The notes: generated by a model not told the origin, from the letters alone. A DNA stretch of 52,518 nucleotides from an uncultured Prevotellaceae bacterium (GCA_947176535.1 CAMWQU010000015.1:1-52518), one strand, 5' to 3'; positions 15,913 to 25,655 are shown, numbered from the stretch's first letter. Made by a program: numbers and translations.

Positions 15913-16875
15913 ATGAAAAAAGTATTATTTTCCATGGCCCTGCTGATGGGCGCATGGGGGGCAAACGCTCAACAGCACGTGAACTTTCAGACGGCTTGCC
16001 ATCCCGACGATGTGAAACACTACGATACCCGGACGCTGCGCGACCGCTTCGTCATGGAGAAGGTGATGGCTCCCGACGAAATCAACCTCACCTATTCGCA
16101 GTACGACCGCTTTATCTTCGGCGGTGCCATGCCCGTGAACAAAGACCTGAAATTAGAGACGTTCGACGCACTGAAGGAGCCTTACTTCATGCACAGCCGC
16201 GAGTTGGGTATCATCAACTGCGGACAGGGTCAGGGAAGCGTCATCGTCGATGGTGTGGAGTATGCCCTCGGCCCCAAGGAGGCACTGTACGTCGGTCGCG
16301 GTCATCTGGCCAAGGACAAGGATGTGAACAAGGAAATCGTCTTCCGCTCGAAGGATGCCTCGAAGCCGGCCAAGTTCTATCTCAACTCGGCCTGCGCCCA
16401 CCATCACTACAAGACACAGTGGGTGACGCTCGACGGTCGAAAAAACGGTAAGATACAGTCGCTGAAGGCTACCGTGCTCGGCCCTCTCGGTACGTTGGCG
16501 GAATCCAACCAGCGCACCATCTATCAGCTCATCGTGAACACGGCTTTGGAGGAGGGCCCCTGCCAGTTGCAGATGGGCCTGACTCAGTTGCAGGAGGGAA
16601 GCGTATGGAATACCATGCCGCCCCACACGCACGGCCGCCGCATCGAGGCTTACTACTACTTCAATCTGCCCGAAGACCAGACCATCAGCCACGTCATGGG
16701 CGAGCCGCAGGAGAGCCGCATCGTGTGGCTGCATAACGAGCAGGCCATCATGTCGCCCGAATGGAGCATCCACTGCGCCTCGGCGACCTACTATTACACC
16801 TTCATCTGGGGTATGGCCGGAGAAAACCTGAACTACAACGACAAGGATAACATCCCTGTCATCGACCTGAAATAA
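15913..16875 (+). CDS. kduI: 5-dehydro-4-deoxy-D-glucuronate isomerase with signal peptide
   Basis: KduI interconverts 5-dehydro-4-deoxy-D-glucuronate and 2,5-diketo-3-deoxygluconate, an intermediate of pectin and glycosaminoglycan breakdown. Family features are clear: '[17 protein letters not shown]', '[13 protein letters not shown]', '[15 protein letters not shown]' and the metal site HTHGRRIE (His-x-His-x4-Glu), with a later His in 'WSIHCAS'. E. coli KduI is about 278 residues and cytoplasmic. This one has 320 residues and begins with a convincing signal peptide ([19 protein letters not shown], cleavage after Ala19). The enzyme is therefore predicted to be periplasmic, which is unusual. 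It lies behind the EIIC gene and its stop abuts the trmB start. Confidence 0.92.
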   Translation: MKKVLFSMALLMGAWGANAQQHVNFQTACHPDDVKHYDTRTLRDRFVMEKVMAPDEINLTYSQYDRFIFGGAMPVNKDLKLETFDALKEPYFMHSRELGIINCGQGQGSVIVDGVEYALGPKEALYVGRGHLAKDKDVNKEIVFRSKDASKPAKFYLNSACAHHHYKTQWVTLDGRKNGKIQSLKATVLGPLGTLAESNQRTIYQLIVNTALEEGPCQLQMGLTQLQEGSVWNTMPPHTHGRRIEAYYYFNLPEDQTISHVMGEPQESRIVWLHNEQAIMSPEWSIHCASATYYYTFIWGMAGENLNYNDKDNIPVIDLK

Positions 16876-17670
16876 ATGAGCAAAGGTAAATTGGCAAAAT
16901 TCGCCGACATGGCGGCAAACCCTTTAGTCATAGAGTGTCCCTTCACAACCATCAAGGAGGAGACGCTCTTTGACTTGAAAGGGCATTGGCACGAACAGTT
17001 TTTCAAGAACACAAACCCCATCGTGCTGGAACTGGGGTGCGGACGAGGAGAATACACGGTGGGACTGGCCCGCCGCTATCCCGACCGGAACTTCATCGGA
17101 GTGGACATCAAGGGGGCGCGTATGTGGACCGGAGCACAGGAGGCCCTGCAGGAGGGACTGAGAAACGTAGCTTTCCTGCGCACCCACATCGAGTTTATCG
17201 ACCGTTTCTTTGGTTCCGGAGAGGTGGCGGAGATATGGCTCACGTTCTCCGACCCACAGATGAAGAAGGCGACCAAACGTCTCAGCAGTACGTACTTTCT
17301 GGAACGCTACCGGCGTTTCCTTGCTGACGGGGGAACGATTCATCTCAAGACCGACAGCAACTTCCTCTTCACCTACACGGAGGAAATGTTGCAGGCCAAC
17401 CTGCTCACTCCCGAATATGCCACCCGCAACCTTTATGCCGCAGTCACCGACAGCGAGGAAACCGGAGAGGCGGGCGACGGGGGCAGGGAGGCACGCAGCA
17501 TACAGACGTACTACGAACAAATGTGGCGCGACCGTGGCATCGACATCAAGTATCTCCGCTTCCGGCTGCCCCACTCCACCCCGTTGGTCGAACCGGATGT
17601 GGAAATTCCTCTCGACGAGTACCGCAGCTACAACCGTTCCAAACGTAGCGGCGCGGAAACGGGAAAATAA
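16876..17670 (+). CDS. trmB: tRNA (guanine-N7)-methyltransferase
   Basis: TrmB methylates G46 in the variable loop of tRNAs with SAM. The 264-residue product has the SAM-binding motif '[20 protein letters not shown]', '[12 protein letters not shown]', and the diagnostic '[20 protein letters not shown]' (in place of the more usual F-P-D-P-W). The variant 'TFSDPQMKK' and the longer N-terminus are typical of the Bacteroidota branch as I know it. The ATG directly follows the kduI stop (TAA-ATG), so it is co-translated with a gene of unrelated function. The C-terminal basic tail ([12 protein letters not shown]) may help bind tRNA. Confidence 0.93.
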   Translation: MSKGKLAKFADMAANPLVIECPFTTIKEETLFDLKGHWHEQFFKNTNPIVLELGCGRGEYTVGLARRYPDRNFIGVDIKGARMWTGAQEALQEGLRNVAFLRTHIEFIDRFFGSGEVAEIWLTFSDPQMKKATKRLSSTYFLERYRRFLADGGTIHLKTDSNFLFTYTEEMLQANLLTPEYATRNLYAAVTDSEETGEAGDGGREARSIQTYYEQMWRDRGIDIKYLRFRLPHSTPLVEPDVEIPLDEYRSYNRSKRSGAETGK

Positions 17671-17711
17671 AAAGAAGCAGGAAGAATAACGGATAATTCA
17701 GTAGAATTTTG

Positions 17712-17719
17712 TATCTTTG
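17712..17719 (+). promoter_or_regulatory. -7 element (TATCTTTG) before the DUF4199 gene
   Basis: A perfect -7 box lies 26 bases before the ATG in a 75-base gap. No clear -33 TTTG is seen at the right distance, so promoter strength is uncertain. Confidence 0.4.
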
Positions 17720-17745
17720 CGCGCTATAACTTTGAAGAGAATACA

Positions 17746-18291
17746 ATGAGCGAGAAAGCAACATTCGATAAGACACAGGCTCTGCGCTATGGCATGAATT
17801 ACGGGGCCGTCGTGGGAATCCTGACCGGTGTAAGTTTCTTGTGCTCCATAGGGGGCGCAGAGCAGGTCGGACTCGGCCTTCTAAGCAACGTGATGGCCCT
17901 CGCCGCCGTATATGTGGCCGCAAGAATGATTCGGGCGTTTGACCGCGAAATCGCTCCGCTCAGTTTCGGACAGACCTGCCGGATGGTGGTTTATACTTAC
18001 TTTTTCGCCATATTGTTCACTGCGGCCATCCAGTACGTGTACTTCGCGGTTTTTGACCAAGGTCGGTTCGCCGCGCTGATACAGGAAATGTTTACGCAAC
18101 CCGAATATCGCCGGATGCTGGAGAATATGGCCGGCGAGCAGGATGTGGAGACCATGATTCAGACCACCACGGACACCATGCAGAGGCCGGAAAGTGCCAC
18201 CATGCAACTGATGTGGATGAATATCTTTATCGCTCTGTTCATGCTTCTCCCCACCGCGCTCATTGCCCGCATAGGGAAAGGAAGACAGTAA
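17746..18291 (+). CDS. DUF4199-family membrane protein
   Basis: This 181-residue protein matches the Bacteroidota DUF4199 family: four hydrophobic segments (about residues 20-38, 42-58, 85-103 and 155-172), with a soluble acidic loop of ~45 residues between segments 3 and 4 ('IQEMFTQPEYRRMLENMAGEQ'). Members are commonly encoded immediately before a DPM1/GtrB-like family 2 glycosyltransferase, as here (27 bases). That conserved pairing suggests that the two act together at the inner membrane, but no biochemical role is established to my knowledge. Confidence 0.82.
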   Translation: MSEKATFDKTQALRYGMNYGAVVGILTGVSFLCSIGGAEQVGLGLLSNVMALAAVYVAARMIRAFDREIAPLSFGQTCRMVVYTYFFAILFTAAIQYVYFAVFDQGRFAALIQEMFTQPEYRRMLENMAGEQDVETMIQTTTDTMQRPESATMQLMWMNIFIALFMLLPTALIARIGKGRQ

Positions 18292-18317
18292 AGGTAAAAC
18301 TCAAAAAGGACTAACAA

Positions 18318-19277
18318 ATGGATATTTCCGTAATCATACCGCTCTTCAACGAGGAAGAATCGTTGCCCGAACTCCACGCATGGATAAAACGGGTGATGGA
18401 CGAAAACGGTTTCTCGTATGAGATTATCTTCGTCAATGACGGAAGCACCGACCGCTCGTGGAATGTCATTGAAGACATCCGGAAGGAGAACCCGGAAGTA
18501 AAGGGTATCAAGTTTCGCCGGAACTACGGCAAAAGCCCGGCCTTGTATTGCGGCTTCGAGCGGGCCGAAGGGGATGTGGTTATCACGATGGATGCCGATT
18601 TGCAGGACTCGCCTGACGAGATTCCCGAACTGCGAAGAATGATTGTGGAGGACGGTTTCGACCTCGTGAGCGGCTTCAAGATGAACCGCAAACAGGGAGA
18701 TCCGCTGTCAAAGACCATTCCCACGAAACTCTTCAACGCCACGGCAAGAGCCGTAAGCGGCATACACAATCTGCATGACTTCAACTGCGGACTGAAAGCC
18801 TACCGCCGCGAGGTCGTGAAGAATATCGAGGTCTATGGCGAAATGCACCGCTACATCCCTTATCTGGCAAAGAATGCAGGATTCACAAGAATTGGCGAAA
18901 AGCCGGTACATCACCAGGCCCGCAAGTTCGGTAAATCCAAATTCATGGGATGGAACCGCTTCGTCAATGGTTACCTCGATTTGCTGAGCCTTTGGTTCCT
19001 CGACAGCTTCGGACTGAAGCCGATGCACGTGTTCGGATTCATCGGTACCTTGATGTTCATGTTCGGCTTCTTGGCAACCATGATGGTAGGTGTGAACAAG
19101 ATTTATTGCCTGGCAACCGGCATTCCGGCCCGTTTGGTAACGGACAATCCCTACTTCTACATTGCATTGACGATGATGATTCTGGGCACACAATTGTTTG
19201 TGGCCGGTTTCCTTGGGGAACTTATCAGCCGCAACTCCACCGAGCGCAACAAGTACCAGATAGAGAAAGAGATTTAA
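18318..19277 (+). CDS. Family 2 glycosyltransferase, DPM1/GtrB-like, membrane-bound
   Basis: This 319-residue protein is a GT2 enzyme of the polyprenyl-phosphate glycosyltransferase kind. The N-terminal catalytic domain opens 'MDISVIIPLFNEEESLPEL' and shows the 'FVNDGSTD' and 'MDADLQDSP' (metal-binding DxD) motifs, plus the 'HHQARKFGKSKF' acceptor-loop signature. Two C-terminal membrane segments (about residues 235-258 and 270-295) anchor it. Such enzymes transfer a sugar from a nucleotide donor to undecaprenyl phosphate for later use outside the cytoplasm. The GDP-mannose and GDP-fucose genes 10 kb away are possible but unproven donor sources. The donor sugar cannot be read from sequence. 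Confidence 0.9.
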   Translation: MDISVIIPLFNEEESLPELHAWIKRVMDENGFSYEIIFVNDGSTDRSWNVIEDIRKENPEVKGIKFRRNYGKSPALYCGFERAEGDVVITMDADLQDSPDEIPELRRMIVEDGFDLVSGFKMNRKQGDPLSKTIPTKLFNATARAVSGIHNLHDFNCGLKAYRREVVKNIEVYGEMHRYIPYLAKNAGFTRIGEKPVHHQARKFGKSKFMGWNRFVNGYLDLLSLWFLDSFGLKPMHVFGFIGTLMFMFGFLATMMVGVNKIYCLATGIPARLVTDNPYFYIALTMMILGTQLFVAGFLGELISRNSTERNKYQIEKEI

Positions 19278-19295
19278 AGCGAAAGAGAAACGATA

Positions 19296-19838
19296 ATGAG
19301 AAAGACGGACAAGGTACACACCCGACAGTTGAGAAAAGGGGCACGGGGAATAGGGATGGCTCACTGCCTCATGCTTCTGCTTTCCTTTGTTCTTCTTTCT
19401 TGCGAGAGCATCGACTGCACGCTGAATAATGTAGTCACCTGCAAGTACGCGTTCTATTCCTCGTCTGACGGGGCCGCCTTTACACTCGCCGACACGCTTT
19501 CCATTACGGCAGAGGGGACGGATTCGGTTCTCTACAACAGAGGGAGCAAGGTAAAAAGCGTCTCACTGCCCATGAGCTACTGGCAGGAAACGGACACGCT
19601 GAACTTCCGTTTCTATAACCGAGAGACGGGACTTGACGCAACTATCGCCATTTACATAAAGAAAAGCAACACGCCGCACTTCGAATCGCCCGACTGTCCC
19701 ACCACCATGTTCCATGAACTGCGAGAGGTGACCTACCGGGGAGAACAGGGGCTCGTGGATTCAGTCGTCATAGCCCATCCATCCGTAAACTATGCGTCAA
19801 AGGAGAATATCAAGATATATCTGCACACTGCTGATTAG
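19296..19838 (+). CDS. DUF6452-like lipoprotein
   Basis: This 180-residue protein carries a lipoprotein signal: a basic N-terminus, a hydrophobic stretch and the lipobox 'LLSC', followed by Glu-Ser-Ile. A second in-frame ATG at codon 21 (MAHCLMLL) would give a more usual signal length and may be the real start. The mature part is beta-rich ('YAFYSSSDGAAFTLADTLSITAEG') and resembles the Bacteroidales DUF6452 family as I recall it. The 3' end overlaps the next gene by 47 bases in another frame, and the DUF6452/DUF6048 neighbours usually occur together, which suggests that they work as a pair at the outer membrane. Confidence 0.75.
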   Translation: MRKTDKVHTRQLRKGARGIGMAHCLMLLLSFVLLSCESIDCTLNNVVTCKYAFYSSSDGAAFTLADTLSITAEGTDSVLYNRGSKVKSVSLPMSYWQETDTLNFRFYNRETGLDATIAIYIKKSNTPHFESPDCPTTMFHELREVTYRGEQGLVDSVVIAHPSVNYASKENIKIYLHTAD

Positions 19839-20514
19839 TCTTTTGTGCCTGCCAGCAGGAGCAAAGGAGAAGCAGGAGGTGATTCCCCCTGCCCCACTAT
19901 TCTGCGGCGTTGCGGTGTTTGCAGACCTAACAGGCCCCATCATGAAAGCCATGGGCAGCAAGTTTAACCAGATGGAGGTGGGAGCGCGACTGAACTTTCG
20001 CGACCATTACTTCCCGCTCTGCGAACTGGGTATAGGCGAAAGCGACCGGGAAGGACTCGGTAATAGCAACCAATTCCATACCCGTGCGCCCTACTTCCGG
20101 GTAGGTATGGATTATAATTTCAACAAGAAGCACAACGGCAACCGCTTCATGGGAGGACTGAGATACGGATTTAGCGCGTTCAGGTACGATTTCTCGGACG
20201 CGGCTTTTGCCGACCCGGTCTGGGGAATGGCGGGCGAAAGCCTCAACCTCGAAGGACTGCGGGCGAGAACGCAGTGGTTGGAGTTCTCGGTTGGTTGCGA
20301 AACGAAACTTTGGTCGATTGTGCGCTTAGGCTGGAACCTGCGCTACAAAGCCCGCCTCCACCAGTCGGTAAGCCATTACGGCGAACCTTACTACACACCG
20401 GGATTCGGAAAGAACGGAAGCAGTGCTTTCGGAGGAACCGTGAATCTGATATTCGACATCGGACGTACTACGAAGAAACATAATAAGAAAGACAATGAAA
20501 ACATCCGGAAATAA
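19792..20514 (+). CDS. DUF6048-like outer-membrane beta-barrel protein
   Basis: This 240-residue protein has a signal peptide (RRISRYICTLLISLLCLPAGA) and then alternating hydrophobic/polar beta strands with many aromatic residues ('YFRVGMDYNFNKK', 'GGLRYGFSAFRYDF', 'SAFGGTVNLIFDIG'), as in small outer-membrane barrels of the DUF6048 type. It begins inside the preceding lipoprotein gene and ends inside the start of apbE (20-base overlap), so the three are tightly coupled. The C-terminus carries a basic, Asn/Lys-rich tail after the last strand. The function is unknown; a lipoprotein-barrel pair hints at an outer-membrane complex. Confidence 0.75.
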   Translation: MRQRRISRYICTLLISLLCLPAGAKEKQEVIPPAPLFCGVAVFADLTGPIMKAMGSKFNQMEVGARLNFRDHYFPLCELGIGESDREGLGNSNQFHTRAPYFRVGMDYNFNKKHNGNRFMGGLRYGFSAFRYDFSDAAFADPVWGMAGESLNLEGLRARTQWLEFSVGCETKLWSIVRLGWNLRYKARLHQSVSHYGEPYYTPGFGKNGSSAFGGTVNLIFDIGRTTKKHNKKDNENIRK

Positions 20515-21526
20515 ATGGAAATGGCAACTCCCGTTTCTGCTTTTGCTCATCATAGGCAGTGTATTCATCATCCGACGGAACGATCCGCACACCATTTCCT
20601 TTCAGCGCGACGAAGGAATGATTTTCGGCACCGTTTGGCACGCGACCTATCAGAGCGATTCCTCGCTCCGCCATTCCATCCTGAACGAATTGCAGCAGGT
20701 GGATGCCTCGCTTTCGATGTTCAATCCCAACTCTACCTTGAGCCTCATCAACCGGGGAGAAAGCGAACAGACAGACTCGCTCCTGCGTATCGTCTTCACT
20801 CAGGCACAGGAAATCAGTAAAGCCACAGACGGAAGTTTCGACGTGACGGTGGCTCCGCTGGTCAATGCGTGGGGGTTTGGCTTTAAGAACGGTACCCTGC
20901 CCGATTCGGCCCAAGTGGATTCGATTCTGCAATTCGTCGGTTGGCAGAAAGTCTGCCTCGAAGACAACCTACTTAAAAAGGCTGACAGCCGGATGGTTCT
21001 CGACTTCAGTGCCATCGCCAAAGGCTTTGGTGTAGACCAAGTCGCCAACCTGTTCCGAAGAAAAGGCATCGAAAACTTCATGATAGAAATCGGGGGCGAA
21101 GTGGTCGTACACGGCACGAATCCCAAAGGTACGGCATGGAACATCGGCGTGAACAAGCCGGTTGAGGATTCCACAAGCACGAACAAGGAAATACAGGCCG
21201 TGCTCAGTCTGCAAGACGGAGCCATGGCCACCAGCGGCAACTACCGAAATTACTACATCGACAAGGAGGGGCGGAAAGTGGCCCACACGATAAACCCGCA
21301 TTCGGGCTATCCCGTACAACACAGCATTCTGTCGAGCACCGTTTTTGCCCCGACGTGTTCCATGGCCGATGCCTTCGCGACATCTTTCATGGTGATGGGG
21401 CTGGAACGGGCAAAGAAAGTGCTGAAGACCCATCCCGAATTGCAGGCCTACTTCATCTATGCCGACGAACAGAACAAGCTCCAGACGTGGTATTCTGACG
21501 AGTTGAAAGAGAAACTTGCCGACTGA
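20495..21526 (+). CDS. apbE: FAD:protein FMN transferase
   Basis: ApbE attaches FMN covalently to threonine residues of exported flavoproteins such as the NqrB and NqrC subunits of the sodium pump. The 343-residue protein has an N-terminal membrane segment (WQLPFLLLLIIGSVFII), so it acts outside the cytoplasm. Family motifs include 'MFNPNSTLSLINRG', 'DGSFDVTVAPLVNAWGFG', 'DFSAIAKGFGVDQVA', 'IEIGGEVVVHG' and 'TINPHSGYPV', with conserved Asp/His near the Mg site ('FAPTCSMADAFATSFMVMG'). It overlaps the barrel gene by 20 bases. Target flavoproteins are not encoded in this window. Confidence 0.95.
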   Translation: MKTSGNKWKWQLPFLLLLIIGSVFIIRRNDPHTISFQRDEGMIFGTVWHATYQSDSSLRHSILNELQQVDASLSMFNPNSTLSLINRGESEQTDSLLRIVFTQAQEISKATDGSFDVTVAPLVNAWGFGFKNGTLPDSAQVDSILQFVGWQKVCLEDNLLKKADSRMVLDFSAIAKGFGVDQVANLFRRKGIENFMIEIGGEVVVHGTNPKGTAWNIGVNKPVEDSTSTNKEIQAVLSLQDGAMATSGNYRNYYIDKEGRKVAHTINPHSGYPVQHSILSSTVFAPTCSMADAFATSFMVMGLERAKKVLKTHPELQAYFIYADEQNKLQTWYSDELKEKLAD

Positions 21527-21556
21527 ACCCGGCGTTGAAACAGGAAACAAAGCATC

Positions 21557-23611
21557 ATGACAAACGACAATCCATTTCTGAATAAGACATTTGGCACCGT
21601 GCATGAGACGGTACCATTCGACAAAATACGTTTCGAGCATTACGAAGAAGCCATGCTGGAGGGCATGAAGCGCGACGATGCAGACATCGAACGCATCGTA
21701 AAGAATCCCGAACAGCCCACTTTCGAGAACACAATCATCCCGAAAGGCGACCGCACGCTGGGACGCGTGTCAAATGCTTTCTTCAATCTCATCAGTGCCG
21801 ACACCAACGACGCGATGGATGCTCTGGCACAGAAGATGTCGCCCATCCTCACGGAGCACAGCAACAAAATCATGCTCAACAGCGACCTCTGGCAGCGCGT
21901 AAAGGCGGTTCACAACAACCATCGTGCACTGGAACCGGAAGAAGAGACCCTGCTCAACAACATGTACCAGTCGTTTGTGCGTCACGGTGCATTGCTGTCC
22001 GATGAGGACAAACAACGCTTCGCCCGCTTGCAGACGGAACTAAGTCAAGTAACGTTGCAGTACCAGCAGAACATGCTGAAAGATACGAACGCGTTCCAAT
22101 TGCACCTTACCGAGAAGAGCGACCTAAGCGGACTGCCCGAAAGCCAAGTGGAAGCCGCCGCTCTCGCAGCCAAGGAACGCGGACTGGAAGGTTGGGTATT
22201 CACCCTCCATGCTCCCAGTTATGGCCCTTTTATGACCTACGCCGACAATGCGGAACTTCGCCGCAGGATGTATATGGCCCGCATGACCATCTGCACCCGA
22301 GACAACGAAGCCAACAATCTTCCGCTCATTCCGCACATTGTGAACACACGCCGCCAGTTGGCCAACATTCTCGGGTACGAGACGTTTGCCGACTTCATCC
22401 TTGAAAAACGAATGGCCGGCGACATCGCCCACGTGCGAAACCTGCTGAACGATTTACTGGAAGCCTATATGCCAAAGGCTCGCGAGGAAATGGAGGAAGT
22501 CACGGCACTGGCCCGCAGAACCGAGGGATCCGACTACGAAATGCGTCCCTGGGACTTCTCCTATTACAGCCACAAACTGCAAATGGAGAAGTACAACCTC
22601 GACAGCGAAATGCTGCGCCCCTACTTTGAACTATCCCAAGTCAAGCAGGGCGTCTTCGGCCTGGCCACACGGCTCTACGGTATCACGTTCCACCGCCGGG
22701 AGGACATTGCCGTCTACCATCCCGACGTAGAAGCCTGGGAGGTGCAGGACAAGGACGGTTCTTATCTGGGCGTTCTCTACACCGACTTCCATCCGCGCTC
22801 GTCCAAACAGAGCGGTGCGTGGATGACCACCTACAAGGAGCAATGGATTGACGAAGACGACGGTGGCGACAGCCGTCCTCACGCTTCGGTGACGATGAAC
22901 TTCACCAAACCCACGGAGACGAAGCCGGCCCTGCTGACATTGGGCGAGGTGGAGACCTTCCTCCATGAGTTCGGACATTCGCTGCATGCCCTGTTCTCGA
23001 AAGTGCGCTTCGAAAGCCTTTCGTGCACCAACGTCTACTGGGACTTTGTGGAGCTGCCGAGCCAATTTATGGAAAACTATTCGACCGAACCTGAGTTTCT
23101 CGCCACCTTTGCCCGCCACTATCAGACGGGAGAGCCCCTGCCGCAGGAACTCATCGACCGTATCATCCTCAGCAAGAACTTCATGTGCGGCTATGCGTGT
23201 GTCCGGCAAGTCAGCTTAGGTCTGCTCGACCTCGCCTACTACACACTGAAAGAGGATTTCCGGGGCGACGTGATGCAGTTCGAACAAGAGGCCTGGAAAG
23301 CGTGTCAGTTGATGACGCCCGTGGAGGGCACCTGCATGAGCGTGCAGTTCGGCCACATCATGAGCGGCGGCTACGCAGCAGGCTACTACAGCTACAAGTG
23401 GTCGGAAGTGCTGGACGCCGACGCCTTCTCCGTATTCAAGGCCCACGGCATTTTCGACAACCGGACGGCCGACCGTTTCCGCCACGAGATACTGTCCCGC
23501 GGCGCAACCGAACCGCCCATGACGCTCTACAAGCGTTTCCGCGGTCAGGAGCCGACCATCGACGCCCTGCTCCGCCGAAGCGGAATAAACGTGCCGAACA
23601 AACAGCCATAA
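21557..23611 (+). CDS. M3-family metallopeptidase (peptidyl-dipeptidase Dcp type)
   Basis: This 684-residue zinc peptidase belongs to the thimet oligopeptidase/Dcp family. The active-site HExxH is at His470-Glu471-Phe-Gly-His474 within 'TFLHEFGHSLHALFSK', with the downstream Glu zinc ligand region 'SLSCTNVYWDFVELPSQFMENY'. The C-terminal 'GTCMSVQFGHIMSGGYAAGYYSYKWSEVLDAD' is the typical substrate-binding segment. There is no signal peptide, so it acts in the cytoplasm, where it would trim short peptides such as those imported after digestion by exported peptidases like the DPP-IV homologue in this window. Length and motifs fit Dcp (~680 residues). Confidence 0.94.
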   Translation: MTNDNPFLNKTFGTVHETVPFDKIRFEHYEEAMLEGMKRDDADIERIVKNPEQPTFENTIIPKGDRTLGRVSNAFFNLISADTNDAMDALAQKMSPILTEHSNKIMLNSDLWQRVKAVHNNHRALEPEEETLLNNMYQSFVRHGALLSDEDKQRFARLQTELSQVTLQYQQNMLKDTNAFQLHLTEKSDLSGLPESQVEAAALAAKERGLEGWVFTLHAPSYGPFMTYADNAELRRRMYMARMTICTRDNEANNLPLIPHIVNTRRQLANILGYETFADFILEKRMAGDIAHVRNLLNDLLEAYMPKAREEMEEVTALARRTEGSDYEMRPWDFSYYSHKLQMEKYNLDSEMLRPYFELSQVKQGVFGLATRLYGITFHRREDIAVYHPDVEAWEVQDKDGSYLGVLYTDFHPRSSKQSGAWMTTYKEQWIDEDDGGDSRPHASVTMNFTKPTETKPALLTLGEVETFLHEFGHSLHALFSKVRFESLSCTNVYWDFVELPSQFMENYSTEPEFLATFARHYQTGEPLPQELIDRIILSKNFMCGYACVRQVSLGLLDLAYYTLKEDFRGDVMQFEQEAWKACQLMTPVEGTCMSVQFGHIMSGGYAAGYYSYKWSEVLDADAFSVFKAHGIFDNRTADRFRHEILSRGATEPPMTLYKRFRGQEPTIDALLRRSGINVPNKQP

Positions 23612-23640
23612 ATTCACCGAACAACTTACAACCGACAATC

Positions 23641-24066
23641 ATGGACAAGCAGTTGGAACTGGACTCACGATACCTGCGCATGGCTTTCATTTGGGCCGAA
23701 AACAGTTACTGCCGCCGACGCAAGGTCGGTGCGCTCATCGTCAAGGACAAGATGATTATCAGCGACGGCTACAACGGAACCCCCGCAGGATTCGAGAACG
23801 TCTGTGAGGACGAGAACGACCTCACCAAGGCCTATGTGCTGCATGCCGAGGCCAATGCCATCACGAAAATCGCCCGTTCGAGCAACAACTCCGACGGGGC
23901 CACGCTCTACGTCACCGATTCCCCCTGCATCGAATGCTCCAAACTCATCATACAGGCCGGCATACGCCGGGTCGTGTATGCCCGCGACTATCGTCTCTCC
24001 GACGGCATCGACCTGCTGCGCCGCGCCAACATCGAAGTCATCCACTTACCCGATTCACTGCAATGA
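23641..24066 (+). CDS. dCMP deaminase family protein (ComEB-like)
   Basis: This 141-residue zinc enzyme has the deaminase motif His68-Ala-Glu70 (LHAEAN) and the PCxxC motif with Cys96 and Cys99 (SPCIECS), plus the family N-terminus with 'RRRKVGALIVKDKMIISDGYNGTPAGF'. dCMP deaminases make dUMP for thymidylate synthesis. I chose the ATG at 23641 because the family begins there; it is 29 bases after the peptidase stop. Its stop overlaps the S41 protease start (ATGA). It is about the size of ComEB-type deaminases. Confidence 0.93.
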   Translation: MDKQLELDSRYLRMAFIWAENSYCRRRKVGALIVKDKMIISDGYNGTPAGFENVCEDENDLTKAYVLHAEANAITKIARSSNNSDGATLYVTDSPCIECSKLIIQAGIRRVVYARDYRLSDGIDLLRRANIEVIHLPDSLQ

Positions 24067-25655
24067 ACAACAAATCACGCCTTACCCCCCTACTCATCGC
24101 ACTGGCCCTGATAGGGGGCATCATGGTGGGCACATTCTACACCAGTCACTTCTCCGGCAACCGCCTGAGCATCATCAACACCGGCAGCAACAAAATCAAC
24201 TATCTGCTGCAGATGATAGATAACAAATACGTCGATACGGTCAGCATGAACACCCTTGTGGAGCAGGCCATGCCCAAAATCCTGTCCGAGCTCGACCCGC
24301 ACTCTTTCTACATCCCCGCCAGCGAGGCGGAGGAAGCCAACGAAGACCTGAAGGGCAGTTTCTCGGGCATAGGCATCAGCTTCAATATGCCGGACGACAC
24401 GGTCTGCGTCATCAACCCCATCAAGGGCGGCCCCGCCGAACGCGTCGGCATTCTCCCCGGCGACCGCATCACGCGGGCCGACACGGCCAACCTCGTGGGG
24501 ATGAATCAGAACGAAGTGATGAAGCACCTCAAGGGAGAGAAAGGCACATCGGTGGCCCTCACCGTCGTGCGTCGCGGACGGCAGAGCCCGCTCCACTTCA
24601 CCATCGTGCGGGGCGACATACCTGTGAAGAGCATCGACGCAGCCTACCTCATCGACGGGCACACGGGCTACGTGAGGGTGAAGAACTTTGGCGAGCAGAC
24701 CTATGCCGAATTTATGATAGCCCTCGCACAACTCAAGGTGGAGGGTATGCAGAAACTCATCATCGACCTCCGCGGAAACCGTGGCGGATATATGCACGTA
24801 GCCATACAGATGGCCAACGAGTTCCTGCCAGACAAACGACTTATCGTCTACACCGAAGGGCGCAAGTCGCCACGAGAGGATTACTACAGCGACGGGCACG
24901 GCTCCTTCCAGCAGCTCCCCCTTGTCATCCTCATCGACGAGGGTTCGGCCAGCAGCAGCGAGATTCTGGCCGGAGCCATTCAGGACAATGATCGCGGAAC
25001 CATCATCGGACGCCGCTCCTTCGGCAAAGGTCTCGTGCAGCAGCCCATGGAGTTCAAGGACGGCAGCGTCGTGCGCCTCACCATCGCCCGCTACTACAGT
25101 CCCTCGGGCCGTTGCATACAGAAACCCTACCAGACGGGCCACGACCAAGACTACGAAAACGAACTCATCGCCCGCTACGAACGGGGCGAGTTCTTCACCG
25201 AGGACAGCATCCGCCAGACCGGCGAAGCCTACCACACCCGTCTGGGACGCACCGTCTACGGCGGCGGCGGCATCACCCCCGACATCTTCGTGCCGGAGGA
25301 CACCACCGGCGTAACCTCCTACTACAAGGAAGCCCTCTTCGAGGGTCACATCCGGCAATTCTGCTACGTCTACACCGACGAGAACCGTCCCACACTGAGA
25401 CGCTACACCACCCTGCCCGAACTGAAAGCCTACCTTCAGAAGCAGGGCATCCTCGAGAAGTTTGCCGCCTATGCCGAACGGCAGGGGCTGCGCCGGCGCA
25501 ACCTCATGCTCTACCGCAGCCGGGCACTCTTCGAACGAGCACTGCTCGGCAACATCATCTACAACATGCTCGACACGCAGGATTACCTTCGTTTCGTAAA
25601 CGAAAGTGACCCGACCGTTCTGCGCGCCATTGAGGTAGTCGGCAAAGAAGAGTGA
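24063..25655 (+). CDS. S41-family carboxyl-terminal processing peptidase (CtpA-like)
   Basis: This 530-residue protease has an N-terminal signal anchor (LTPLLIALALIGGIMVGTFY), a short helical region, a PDZ domain (about residues 90-180: 'GSFSGIGISFNMPDDTVCVINPIKGGPAERVGILPGD') and the S41 catalytic domain. The Ser/Lys dyad regions are visible in 'EGSASSSEILAGAIQDND' and 'SFGKGLVQ'. A C-terminal extension of about 150 residues is usual in Bacteroidales. It acts in the periplasm, where it processes or degrades proteins from their C-termini. The start codon overlaps the deaminase stop; an earlier in-frame codon lies inside that gene and is unlikely. Confidence 0.94.
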   Translation: MNNKSRLTPLLIALALIGGIMVGTFYTSHFSGNRLSIINTGSNKINYLLQMIDNKYVDTVSMNTLVEQAMPKILSELDPHSFYIPASEAEEANEDLKGSFSGIGISFNMPDDTVCVINPIKGGPAERVGILPGDRITRADTANLVGMNQNEVMKHLKGEKGTSVALTVVRRGRQSPLHFTIVRGDIPVKSIDAAYLIDGHTGYVRVKNFGEQTYAEFMIALAQLKVEGMQKLIIDLRGNRGGYMHVAIQMANEFLPDKRLIVYTEGRKSPREDYYSDGHGSFQQLPLVILIDEGSASSSEILAGAIQDNDRGTIIGRRSFGKGLVQQPMEFKDGSVVRLTIARYYSPSGRCIQKPYQTGHDQDYENELIARYERGEFFTEDSIRQTGEAYHTRLGRTVYGGGGITPDIFVPEDTTGVTSYYKEALFEGHIRQFCYVYTDENRPTLRRYTTLPELKAYLQKQGILEKFAAYAERQGLRRRNLMLYRSRALFERALLGNIIYNMLDTQDYLRFVNESDPTVLRAIEVVGKEE

